NCBI RefSeq assembly: GCF_000372725.1
Contig: NW_005200824.1
Coordinates: 46,551 to 95,026, forward strand
Source of the DNA: Emiliania huxleyi CCMP1516
Taxonomy: Eukaryota; Haptophyta; Isochrysidales; Noelaerhabdaceae
Length of the DNA stretch: 48,476 bases
Direction of reading: 5' to 3'
Made by a program: the position numbers and the translations under genes. A model generated the notes under the pieces. The model was not told where the DNA came from and did no database searches. It saw nothing but the letters and a program-made list of their open reading frames with translations. This document shows positions 39,835-48,476 of this stretch, one piece after another; within the stretch, counting starts at the first letter, position 1; each line of letters starts with the position of its first letter.

Positions 39835-40391
39835 CTAGAACGGAGATGGGTAGGCGAGCATTGTTTTACCGTGGTCAAGCCCTGGGGCTGGACACGGGGG
39901 CGGCTCTGCGGACTGCCTGCGCGCCGCGCTTGAGCGTTGCTTGAGGCGCTGCGCCTTCTTGCTTCTAACCGCTAGCTGCGAGACGTGCGAGTGCGACTCC
40001 TGTGGACCCCGGCCAGTGCGGCCAGACCGAGACCCGAGAAACCCGAGTGCCGAGACCGCGCGGCACCGCGCTATTACGGCTCTTTTATCGATTATCCGCT
40101 CTGCCGGTATTTCATTTTTCATCTGTGTTTATGATTATGTGTGACCTGCGGTGCCATCTCGCCGCAGGGCGAAGGCCAACCGCAAATTTCGCACAAACTC
40201 CGTGCAGAGCCCCTTCGAACGCGCGAAAGCGCCGGCTTTCGAACCTCGGCGCCCGCCCTCTTTCTGGCCGCGTCCCTCCCCTGTCCGATCTTCTGCATTC
40301 ACTCTTTACATACATAAACAGCCGGGTGGCCAACATTTTGTTAGAAAAAGGAATGCGTGCCCGTAGCAGCCGCGTATTCCACGCAAGCCGC
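39835..40391. other. Intergenic sequence
   Basis: No gene recognised between the DUF3431-like gene and the 3' end of the minus-strand glycosyltransferase-like gene. Confidence 0.4.
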
Positions 40392-41878
40392 TCACTCCGG
40401 AGCGGCGTTTCGCGCAAGCTTCCTCGCCGCCTTCTTCGCCGCCCTATGCGCTGCGCCTGCGGACCGCGCGCGCCTCACCGCGCCGTCCGTGCCCGGCCCG
40501 CCGCTCGACTCCGCCGCCTTCTTCGCCGCCCTCTTCCTCGCGAGGTGCTGGCTGAGCTCCACAAATCGTTGCCACGGGTCGGCCGCCTTCCACACTGGGC
40601 AAGCCTTTGCGCAGAGCAGCCGGTCGCTCGGCCGTTTGTGCGTATCCAGGTGCCGCAACCCGCCTACAGCCATCCGGCCGACTCGGAGCGAGACGAAGGG
40701 GGTGCGTCTCACGCGACGGCGCGGCCCGCGCCCGTGTTGATGCGGCAGAGGGAGCCAGACGTGTGGTTGAGGTTGAGCCAGGCGTCCGCCCGCCGCTGCG
40801 GCGGCAGCAAGAGAGGGAGAGTGAGGCACGGCGTTGTGGGCTGTGGACGCGATACACCTCCGTACACTGTGTGGGCCCGCGCCTGCACGATGGGGCGGAA
40901 GGCGCGCGTCGCCTGCTCCTCGGCGTGGCTCTCGGCGCCACTCCGCGCGAAGCCGCACTCGGGGTCGCTGCGAGGCACGCTCGAGTTCCTACGTAAGGTA
41001 CGGTAACGTAAACTTCTCCACAGACACGAGGTGGTGTTCCTACGTGCCGAATACACCGACATCAGGCCGGGAGTACGGTATCGTACACCAGAGCATTCAG
41101 AGCACCGCGTGAGTACAGCGGGTAGGAACCCAGTGAATACAGCGGAATACGGTCGGAATGCAGCTGAACACGTGTCCTCTCGAGCGCTACTAGGAGGACA
41201 TGAATCCGCATTCCGCGTCTAGGCTCGTGCGCCAGCAAGCGAACGCGTCGCGCGGGACCACGTCCGGCCGGACCGCGAGCACGTCTGCCCGAGGCGCGCA
41301 GAGGGGGGAGCGGTGTGCGTCCGTGCGTGCTGTCGCGTGGAGCCAGGCCGTGACGAGAGACGAGTGTGCACGGGAGAGTGCGGCTGGGGCACTGCAGCGA
41401 GCGACGCACCCGTCTGGATGAGGCCGTGCTCGCACCCCCGGCCGTAGCACGGCTTGTTGCGCCTGCACGAGGCGAAGACGCCCTCGTACCGGCCCGGCGA
41501 CGGTCCGAACAGTCCCGCCATCGCCAGTGTTAGCCTTGACTCGTCAAACACCATCACATCCGGGTTGATGCGCACGACCCACTCGTACGCATCGAACCAG
41601 CCGCTCGTCAGAGCGACGTGCATGGCGTACTTGGCGCCGTCCTGGTAGCCTGGATTGAAAACGGAGAAGAAGATTGTGGCGTTCCGATTCGGGAGCGCGT
41701 TCACGATGCTCTGCCAGCTGAGGCGCACCGCCGGCACCGCGGCCGCAGGGCCGCCAGCATACACCAGAACGTCGGCGGTGCGGAGCAGCGGCGCGTGCGC
41801 GAGCATCGCGGGCCAGCACGTCAGGCAAGCAGCGTGGTCATCGCTCAGGTGCGTCGCGAGGTACAGGAGCAGACGCAT
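40392..41878 (-). CDS. Glycosyltransferase-like protein (5 exons)
   Basis: Exons 41878-41410, 41284-41227, 40988-40883, 40795-40726 and 40663-40392 join in one frame, giving about 324 residues. Exon 1 begins MRLLLYLATHLSDDHAACLT and contains LLRTADVLVYAGG, ATIFFSVFNPGYQDGAKYAM and YEWVVRINPDVMVFDES, where NPDVMVFD resembles the nucleotide-sugar/metal site of GT-A enzymes. Later blocks are TDVLAVRPDVVPRDAFACWR, SDPECGFARSGAESHAEEQA, RRADAWLNLNHTSGSLCRIN and GGLRHLDTHKRPSDRLLCAK. The C-terminal tail is Lys/Arg-rich (ARKRAAKKAAESSG). No specific activity can be named. Donors: GT (41409), apparent GA (41226), GC (40882) and GC (40725); the last two splices are less certain. A P1 block lies 63 bases upstream of the ATG. 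Confidence 0.72.
40989..41226 (-). mobile_element. Composite introner-like intron (family 2 joined to family 1)
   Basis: In the sense of the gene it runs CTAGACGCGGAATGCG ... ATTCGGCACGTAG (family 2, about 41222-41040), then directly AACACCACCTCGTGTCTGTG and GAGAAGTTTACG (end of family 1), and finally CTTACGTAG before exon 3. Confidence 0.65.
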
Positions 41879-42000
41879 TGTAAATGCACGCGTTGGGCTT
41901 CCTTCTCAGCGTGAGACGCCCGCAAAAAAATATCGCGCGCGGTGGCGGCTTGCCGTCCTCCCATCCCACCCTTCTGCGTGTTTTCTTTCTTTCTTTCTGA
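41879..42000 (-). promoter_or_regulatory. P1 block upstream of the glycosyltransferase-like gene
   Basis: Minus strand 42000-41941: TCAGAAAGAAAGAAAGAAAA, CGCAGAAGGGTGGGATGGGA, GGACGGCAAGCCGCCACC, followed by GATATTTTTTTGCGGGC before the ATG at 41878. Confidence 0.5.
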
Positions 42001-42543
42001 GTCGGAGGATGAAGAGGCAGGAGAGAGAACGACGAGAGTGGGAAGACCGCGAAAAGTGAGACATGAAGGTCGCTGCAAGAATTGGCGAGAGACTGCGAAG
42101 AGAGACACGAATCTTGACGAGCTCAAAGGAGGTTGGTTGGCGGCGTTGAGAGAGATGTCGGCGTTGACGACGATGGAGAGCCAAGCAGGTTGATTACGCA
42201 CGAGCGCTCCATGCCTGACGCTGAGCGCGTCTGCACCGGCGGCGCAGCGGCGCTACTGGCTCGCTGCCATCCTTATGATGTGCGAGGAGCTCACAGGCCG
42301 AGAAGAGGACGACATGCAGGACCTCTTCGCCATTCGAATTCTGGTCCCGACCTTCCTGCTCGCGTGCATCACGCTGCCGTTCCTCGCTGTATTCACTGGG
42401 TTCCTAGGGCCCCCGCGCCCCCCCAGAGGCTCACCCTCGACACCCTCGCGATCTCGCGCGGCTCCCGCCCCCCCGCGACCGTTCGGGTAGACTGCTAGTT
42501 TCACGGCAGTGGTGGCAACGAAGAAGACCGAAAAAGAAAGAGG

Positions 42544-42554
42544 TTGAATTCTTT
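42544..42554 (+). promoter_or_regulatory. TTGAATTCTTT motif upstream of the 42.6 kb gene
   Basis: AT-rich motif of the same type, 72 bases before ATG 42626. The preceding 500 bases (42001-42543) hold no recognised gene. Confidence 0.4.
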
Positions 42555-42625
42555 CGCGGTGCAAAGCCGTCGAAGGGCAGAGATAGCCCGAGCTGCGCAA
42601 CTTGATCACCTCCCTCTCCGGCCAG

Positions 42626-43027
42626 ATGTTCGCCCTCGCGATGTCGTCCGCCGGCCTCGTCCCGGCCCATTCCAGGCTGCAGCCACAGGCAGCCGCAGCC
42701 GCGCCCACGCGCACCTTTGTCCGCATGAACGCCGCCGAGGAGGCGGCCAAGCGTGCGTGGCTCTCCAAGCAGGGGCTCGGCTTGCCCGGTGCTTCTGCAG
42801 GCAGGGGCGAGGCGGCGCTCTCGGTGCGCGGTGTGGTCGCGCCGACGGCCGACAGGCGCTCGGGCATGCGGGTCCCCCCTACCCCTCCTACGATGGAGTG
42901 GGGCGACCACAAATCCGACTACATCCCGCCGGCGGGAGTGGCGAGTGCTCGCGCAGCCCCCGCGCCAGCAGCGGGCCCGCGAGGCGTGCGGCCATCGGAG
43001 GGGTGGGGCGACCACCTTAACTACTGA
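42626..43027 (+). CDS. Small hypothetical protein, possibly organelle-targeted
   Basis: From ATG 42626, 133 residues: MFALAMSSAGLVPAHSRLQP with AAAAAPTRTFVRMN, an Ala/Ser/Arg-rich segment that could be a plastid or mitochondrial transit peptide, then AAEEAAKRAWLSKQGLGLPG. The C-terminal half is Pro/Ala-rich and holds two similar motifs, MEWGDHKSDYIPP and EGWGDHLNY at the very end. No family recognised. The frame is clean and ends in the second WGDH motif, which argues for a real gene. Confidence 0.55.
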   Translation: MFALAMSSAGLVPAHSRLQPQAAAAAPTRTFVRMNAAEEAAKRAWLSKQGLGLPGASAGRGEAALSVRGVVAPTADRRSGMRVPPTPPTMEWGDHKSDYIPPAGVASARAAPAPAAGPRGVRPSEGWGDHLNY

Positions 43028-43585
43028 CGCGCTGCAGCCGCCTCAGACCGCGCGAGCACGGCATCCACCGCGCCGGCTGCTGCAGAGCAGAGAGGTTCTG
43101 CGTGGGTTGGAAGGAGGGGGGAGGCTGCATTTGTGTGTGACCGAGGGCGTGGCAGCGGTGCATGCACCGCGAGAGACACGGCCGCCGCCCGCTGTGTGAG
43201 AATATCCGTCCGATCGAGGCGCGCCGGCGATAACCCGGTCCACTGCCTAATGACGAGCGCGCGGAGCGGGACCCGCGGCGGGGCCCGGCGCGTGGGGCGG
43301 AGCGAGTGGTTGTTTTGTGTTCTTCGTACTTACCATGGAACTGGACGAACTCCTCCACGTACATACAGGTCTCACAGCTCCTGCATTGCAACAAAGCGAA
43401 AAATGTCCCCACCCCGCCGCGCTCGCGGCGCCGCCCGCCGGCGCCGCGGCCGCGCCTCGGGCCTCGCCGCCAGAGGCAGAGACGTCAGAGCCACCACCGC
43501 GCTGCTGCTCCCTCTCTCGCCACTGGACACGCCGCTGCAGTTTCACCCGCCACGACTGCCGCGCGCGCACCCGCCGTTCAGCTCG
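43028..43585. other. Intergenic sequence between convergent genes
   Basis: No gene recognised. Overlapping frames on both strands are low-complexity Arg/Ala/Pro. Confidence 0.4.
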
Positions 43586-46500
43586 TCAAGCTGCTACGAC
43601 GCCCAAGCAGGTCGAGTTGAGATGGCCGATGCCTCCGCTCACGCGTCGGAAAGTCGGGTCGAGAAACGTCACGTGCGACGCGAAGCGCGCGTCGGCGGCG
43701 GCGCGCTCGGCGGCGGGGAGCGACGCGCAGAGGGCGTTGCGCAGCTGGCGCGGCATGTCGGGCTTGCCGCCCCACTGCGGCAGCCTCCAGCCGGCATCGT
43801 GCACCACCTTTGGCGACGGCCGGGGCGCGCGCGCGGGCGTCAGGCGCGGGGCCCGGGAGGTAGGCGATCTGGAGGTGGGCGTTCACTCGAGATCACCCGA
43901 GATGACCCGAGATCACTCGAGATCACCCGAGATCACCCGAGACCACTCGAGATCACCCGAGATCACCCGAGATCACCCGAGATCACTCGAGATCACTCGA
44001 GATCACCCGAGACCACTCGAGATCTCTGGCCGCGTGTGGCTGGACTCCTCTCGGCTCCTCTCCGCTCCTCTCGGCTCCTCTCAGCTCCTCTCGGCTCCTC
44101 TCGGCTCCTCTCGGCTCCTCTCGGCTCCTCTCGGCTCCTCTCGGCTCCTCTCGGCTCCTCTCGGCTCCTCTCCGCTCCTCTCGGCTCCTCTCGGCTCCTC
44201 TCGGCTCCTCTCGGCTCCTCTCGGCTCCTCTCGGCTCCTCTCGGCTCCTCTCGGCTCCTCTCGGCTCCTCTCCGCTCCTCTCGGCTCCTCTCGGCTCCTC
44301 TCGGCTCCTCTCGGCTCCTCTCGGCTCCTCTCGGCTCCTCTCGGCTCCTCTCGGCTCCTCTCGGCTGCCTCTCGGCTCCTCTCGGCTGCCTCCCGGCTGC
44401 CTCTCACCTTTGCTGGGCCGTTGAAGTGCACCGCGAGCGGCGTCGCACCAGAGGATCTGTGCCGCAGCGTGCCGCCCTCGAGGCGATGCGCTCCCGCCTT
44501 GAGGAGAGATGCAGATCTCGCGCCGAGATGCAGATCTCATTCCGAGAGATCTCGCGCCGAGATGCAGATCTCGCGCCGAGATCCAGAGAGTACGGCCGAG
44601 AGTCGCCGCCCTCCCTCCCTCGCCCGAGGCGTATGCCGAGGCGCGCCTTGAACATGTTTTCGAAGAGGCGCAGCGAGTAGTCAAGGCCGAGCCGCACGCC
44701 GAGCAGCCGCCCCCCCCCCGCGCTGCAGTCGGGCGACCCGTTGGCGCGCACGCAGCGGCGCTGCCCGTCATGCGGGCAGGTGACGCAGCGCGCGCGGCCG
44801 CCGACGCGCGGCCGCCTACCCGCGCCCCTCGGCTCCTCTCGGCTCCTCTCGGCTCCTCTCGGCTCCTCTCGGCTCCTCTCGGCTCCTCTCGGCTCCTCCC
44901 GGCTCCTCTCGGCTACCCTCGGCTCCTCCCGGCTCCTCCCGGCTCCTCTCGGCTCCTCTCGGCTCCTCTCGGCTCCTCTCGGCTCCTCTCGGCTCCTCTC
45001 GGCTACTCTCGGCTACTCCCGGCTACCCTCGGCTCCTCTCGGCTACTCTCGCGCGGCCGCCTGGTACTCCCGCCCCTCGCGCCGCACGCACGCGCGAGGT
45101 GCTGCGAGACGAAGAGGCAGGCGTACCTACTCTCGGGTGATCTCGGGTGATCTCGGGTCATCTCGCGAGGAGCTGCGGCACACAAAGAGCCGGGCGTACG
45201 CGGTCTGGTCGTTGTCGACGTAGACGCGCGGCGTCGGCGAAGCGCGCGCAGTGTGCCGCTCCCAGTTGAGGTAGACGTCGAGCAGCGCGGGCAGCGACTC
45301 GCCGCGACGCACGCCCACCAGCGTCTGCAGCAGCTCGAGCACGGCGCCGACGGGCCTACCGCACCACCCACGGGACTGAACCCACACTGGGTTCGGTACT
45401 CTGGAGGTGCGGTACTAGGCGGGCGCCCGGCCCACATGCCCGAGTTGAGGTAGCGGAAGGGGGCGGGACCTGAGAGACGGGCAGACACACACTTCCGACA
45501 CCGCACTTCCGGCCGCACTTCCGAGCTCAGGATTGACCGGAAGCGAGTGCGGCGCCTGGCGCTGGCGGGAAGAGCGGGCCCACCTCCTCCGGGTAAGGCT
45601 GGTGCTCGGTCGAGAAGAGCAGGTGCGAGCCTGAGGCGGGAGATATGGGGAGATATGGGGAGATATGGTGCTCGGTCGAGAAGAGCAGGTGCGAGCCTGA
45701 GGGGGGGGTAGGGCTGGAGCGAGGGGGGAGGGGCTGGAGCGAGGGGGAAGGGGCTGGAGCGGGAGGTGTGGGGAGATGTGGGGGAGATGTGGGGGAGATG
45801 TGGGGAGATATGTGGAGATGTGGGGAGATGTGGGGAGATGTGGGAAGATGTGGGGGAGATGTGGGGAGGTGTGGGGGAGATGTGAGGAGATGAAGGGAGA
45901 TGTGGGGAGATGTGGGGGAGATGTGAGGAGATGTGAGGAGATGAAGGGAGATGTGAGGAGATGAAGGGAGATGTGGGGGAGATGTGGGGAGATGTGGGGG
46001 AGATGTGGGGAGATGTGGTGAGGTCGAGCCTGAGGCGGAGGCGGCGGCGCGGTATGCCTCGCGCAGCGCCGCGGCGCCGCCCTGGAAGAGCACGTCGTGG
46101 TCCGTGAAGACGACGAGCGTGTCGTTGGAGTAGCCGCACGCGGCGAGGTAGTGGAGCGGCAGGACGAGCTTGGCGCCTGGGGAGGTGTCTCGGAGGTGTC
46201 TACGGGGAGAGTCTCGGCACGGCAGACGGCGAGGGAGCGGCAAGACGAGCGGCGCCGAGGTGGAACGTCCACGGCTTGGGCGAGCCTACGTGCTGAACAC
46301 GCCGACCTCAGGGCGGGAGATATGGGGAGATATGGGCAGCCTACGTGCTGAACACGCCGGCATGAGGGCGGGAAGACGGTCTTGTGCAGTGTGTTCAGAG
46401 CACCGCGTGAATACGAGGGGCTACGAGTGCCGTGAGTACAGCGGAATACGGCTGGATAGCGGTGGAATGCGCGTCCTCTCGAGTGCTGGTTGCTGGTTGC

Positions 46501-47308
46501 TGGTTGGAGTACGTAGTCCGCTTCTAGGTGGTCTAGCTGGGCGAGCCTCCGCCGAGCCATATCTCCCCATATCTCCCCATATCTCCCCATATCTCCGCGT
46601 CTAGGTGGGCGAGCCTCCGCCGAGCCATATCTCCCCACATCTCCCCACATCTCCCCATATCTCCCCATATCTCCGCGTCTAGGGGGGCGAGCCTCCGCCG
46701 AGCCACGAGCCGCTGTCCCAGCCGAGCAGAGTCGGCCTGAGCCATGCGCGAGGAGCCAGTGAGTCGCGACATCACGAGGCGGGGAGGTCCCACCCGAGGT
46801 AGAGTCGTCGGCCTGAGCAGCCAATCGGAGGAGGGGCGGTCAACATGCGCGCGGTCAGCAACCAGCCACAAGTCGGCGCTGTGCCCCGCCCAGACGCGGC
46901 GTCCGCCTCAGCCTGTGCACCATCGCCCTCTCCCCATACATCTCCCCATACCTCCCCATTCCTCGCGCCTCAGCCTGTGCACCATCGCCCTCTCCCCATA
47001 CATCTCCCCACATCTCCCCGTTTCTCGCGCCTCAGCCAGTGCACCATCGCCCTCTCCCCATACATCTCCCCACATCTCCCCGCATCTCCCCACATCTCCC
47101 CATATCTCCCCATATCTCCCGCCTCAGCCCGTGCACCATCGCCGACGACAGGTAGTGGCATAGGAACTGGTTCGGCCTGCTCACAGCCGCAGGTGTGAAG
47201 AGAGGCGCTGCTCGCAGCTCCCAGGTAGTGGCACACGAGAGACTGCTTCGGCGACCTATCCGATACCAGCAGCAGCAGCACGCCGTCGCTCGGCGCTACG
47301 CAGTGCAT
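43586..47308 (-). CDS. PLOD-type glycosyltransferase-like protein, at least 12 exons
   Basis: Exons: 47308-47256, 47176-47123, 46736-46693, 46285-46256, 46176-46030, 45630-45538, 45469-45427, 45355-45200, 45126-45061, 44815-44647, 44497-44408, 43807-43586, all phase-consistent. The spliced protein reads DGVLLLLVSDRPNQFLCHYL, GLRPTLLGWDSGSWLGGGSP, KPWTFHLGAKLVLPLHYL, NDTLVVFTDHDVLFQGG (metal/sugar site), HLLFSTEHQPYP, FRYLNSGMWAG, VYVDNDQTAY, LGLDYSLRLFENMF and PLAVHFNGPAK. This order matches the glycosyltransferase domain of lysyl hydroxylase/PLOD proteins (LGWD, DxYDVLF, FSAE, NSGGFIG, DDQ, LD..IFQ, HGNGPTK). It probably transfers a sugar to protein in the secretory pathway. The true start may lie further upstream. 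Seven internal donors are GC and four GT; almost all introns are bordered by repeats of coding sequence. Confidence 0.85.
43895..44025. repeat. GATCACCCGA minisatellite (PLOD-like intron)
   Basis: About twelve CGAGATCACC / CGAGATCACT decamers in the last intron (44407-43808). Confidence 0.9.
44041..44400. repeat. TCGGCTCCTC decamer minisatellite (PLOD-like intron)
   Basis: About 35 copies of the decamer CTCTCGGCTC with few substitutions. A second array of the same decamer is at 44827-45050, in a different intron of the same gene. Confidence 0.95.
44827..45050. repeat. Second TCGGCTCCTC decamer array
   Basis: Same decamer as 44041-44400, occupying nearly all of intron 45060-44816. The intron itself is bordered by AGGCGGCCGCGCG on both sides. 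Confidence 0.95.
45640..46020. repeat. GGGGAGATGT minisatellite (PLOD-like intron)
   Basis: More than 25 GGAGATGTGGG / GGAGATATGGG units. The intron also contains an extra partial copy of exon sequence (45671-45703 repeats 45611-45640), evidence of nested duplication. Confidence 0.9.
46550..47125. repeat. Nested exon-border copies separated by ATCTCCCCAT units
   Basis: GGCGAGCCTCCGCCGAGCCA occurs three times (about 46542, 46610, 46686). CCTCAGCC.GTGCACCATCGC occurs four times (about 46908, 46970, 47031, 47122). ATCTCCCCAT arrays lie between them. These are repeated copies of exon ends of the PLOD-like gene. Confidence 0.85.
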
Positions 47309-48476
47309 CTTCCCGCCGCCGCCACCGCCGCCACCGCCGCCACCGCCGCCACCGCCGCCACCGCCGCCGCTCTCGCCGCCGCCGCTCTCGCCGCTCTCGC
47401 CGCCGCCCTCGCCACTGCCGCCGCCAAAACGCGTCGTCGGCGGCGGCGCGACCCGCCTCGGCGGCGGCGGCGGCGGCGGCGGGCTGGTTCCCGGCGGGAG
47501 GTACTTGTGGCAGCCAAGGCGCGCCCAGCGAAGGCGCGCTGCGGGCGGCGCGGAGCCCCACCCCCCTCCCGGGCTAGCGCCTGCCGGCGGGCGACGAGCT
47601 GGGTTCGGGTACCGCGGGGGTAGGGGATGGATTCGGGTACCGTGGGGGTAGGGGACGGGTGGCACCTGCAGGTGGGCGTAGGAGACGGCTGGAGAGACGC
47701 CGGCTCTCGCGGCTGCGCGGCTCGGCACTGTCGCTTGAGGAGTCCTGTACTGTCTCTCGGCACGGTCGCGGCGGCTCGCCATGTGTCGCCAGCATGACTG
47801 TGGGCTCATGGAAGCCGCTATGTGGTCGGCGGGCGGTGGGCGCGCGCCGTGCAGCACGCGCGCGATGGCCTCGCAGACGGGCTCATCTCGGGCAATCTCG
47901 GAGAATCTCGGAGAATCTCGGAGAATCTCGCGCCGTGCACGCGCGCGATTGCCTCGCAGACGGGCTGCGCGTAGACGTCGGCGCAGAGGTCGTCCCAGGC
48001 CTGGTGGTAGCAGGCAGCCCTCCTCATTTACAGGTATGGACACACGGGCGAGTGGGGCTGCGGCGGCGCGTCAAGTGAGGGCGAGTGGGGGGGCGGAGTG
48101 TGCGCTTGCAGGCGTTCGACCGAGCAGGCTCGGCGGGGGCGCTGTTCCGCCGCTGGTTCGGTCGGCGGGGTCTGCGGAGATCGTCGATCTCGCGGGCGGA
48201 GATCGCCGATCTCGCGGGCGGAGATCGTCGATCTCGCGGGCGGAGATCGTCGATCTCGCGGGCGGAGATCGTCGCCCTCCCGTGCATGCTGTCTTCCGCA
48301 TCTAGGCGTCCGGGCAGGCGACGCGCGCAGCGAGCTCTCCTCCCCGTCGGCCGGCGAGGCGCACGGAGCGTAGCACGCGCGGCGGCGCGGCGTCTGCGGG
48401 AGGGGGGGGTGGGGGGTGGGGGGGTGGGGGGAGGGGGGGGTGGCGCGGTGGCGCGGGCGCGCGGGCAGTGCGGCGT
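47309..48476 (-). CDS. Exon fragments of unassigned or extended gene
   Basis: An exon ending at 47953 reads CYHQAWDDLCADVYAQPVCE and continues, after an 83-base GC-AG intron (47952-47870), as AIARVLHGARPPPADHIAAS with MSPQSCWRHMASRRDRAE. The intron is bordered by a direct repeat of about 28 bases (CCCGTCTGCGAGGC and on) and filled with CGAGATTCTC units. Nearer the PLOD-like gene lie (GGC)n tracts. These exons could be the N-terminal part of the PLOD-like gene or a separate one; the left and right joins are not visible. At 48170-48275 five GGCGGAGATCGTCGATCTCG units occur, probably another intron. The window ends in poly-G. Confidence 0.4.

Noticed and set aside
44041..44400. Regular decamer array resembling a CRISPR
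   Set aside because: Unit length is 10 with no spacers, and it lies in an intron of a eukaryotic gene; it is a minisatellite.
43317..44680. Plus-strand open frames with SRLLSAPLG repeats
   Set aside because: They read through the intronic decamer minisatellite of the PLOD-like gene on the other strand.

Overview
The window is nuclear DNA of a GC-rich, intron-dense eukaryotic microalga. A haptophyte is my best guess, but the species cannot be named from sequence alone. Supporting this are genes on both strands in no operon order, short introns, peroxisomal and mitochondrial eukaryotic genes (PEX19, HADHA), a Qc-SNARE, a plastid-type MATE carrier, a candidate selenoprotein, long microsatellites and many dispersed non-coding repeats. 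Two N-gaps (16890-17137 and 37355-37454) and several poly-G/C runs mark a draft assembly.

Layout. 0-5 kb: cation diffusion facilitator (+), sulfotransferase (-), syntaxin-6-like SNARE (+). 4.7-6.7 kb: PEX19 (-), one middle exon not found. 6.7-9.3 kb: degenerate retroelement-like nuclease remnant, then a tandemly duplicated non-coding unit. 9.4-10.1 kb: peroxiredoxin-like gene with an in-frame TGA at the redox position and a SECIS-like hairpin after the stop. 10.9-14.3 kb: Cys-rich/Pro-rich extracellular-type protein. 14.7-15.6 kb: small membrane protein and an acidic terminal exon. 16.3-19.9 kb: HADHA (+). 20.4-22.1 kb: multi-pass membrane protein (-). 23.1-24.1 kb: SMP-30/lactonase with an acylation-type N terminus (-). 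24.9-25.6 kb: CREG-like protein (+). 27.6-29.5 kb: ankyrin/coiled-coil protein (-). 29.7-31.1 kb: endonuclease V (-). 31.7-34.1 kb: MATE transporter (-). 34.2-38.5 kb: repeat-rich, with one unidentified ORF and a foldback structure. 38.6-39.7 kb: DUF3431-like protein (+). 40.4-41.9 kb: glycosyltransferase-like gene (-). 42.6-43.0 kb: small possibly plastid-targeted protein (+). 43.6-47.3 kb: PLOD-type glycosyltransferase (-), at least 12 exons. 47.3-48.5 kb: further exon fragments.

The most striking feature is how the genes are interrupted. By hand-splicing to restore protein families I placed about 39 intron donors. Roughly 25 begin with GC, 11 with GT and 3 apparently with GA. Most introns lie between direct repeats of the surrounding coding sequence, with AG|G at both ends, as expected for introns born by target-site or tandem duplication. 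Several are filled with the same minisatellites (ATCTCCCC-type). At least two dispersed sequence families recur, one inside introns of three different genes in the same sense orientation (introner-like elements).

A second recurring theme is upstream of genes: an AT-rich AAGAATTCTT/AAAATTCTTTT motif, often preceded by a TGTGAGAGAGGCTTG block, and a separate block ending in runs of TTTC. These repeat at the 5' ends of unrelated genes with fixed orientation and look like shared promoter or transcript-start modules. There are no operons; beyond fatty-acid metabolism (HADHA, PEX19) and secretory glycosylation (three glycosyltransferase- or sulfotransferase-type genes), the neighbours show no obvious joint pathway.
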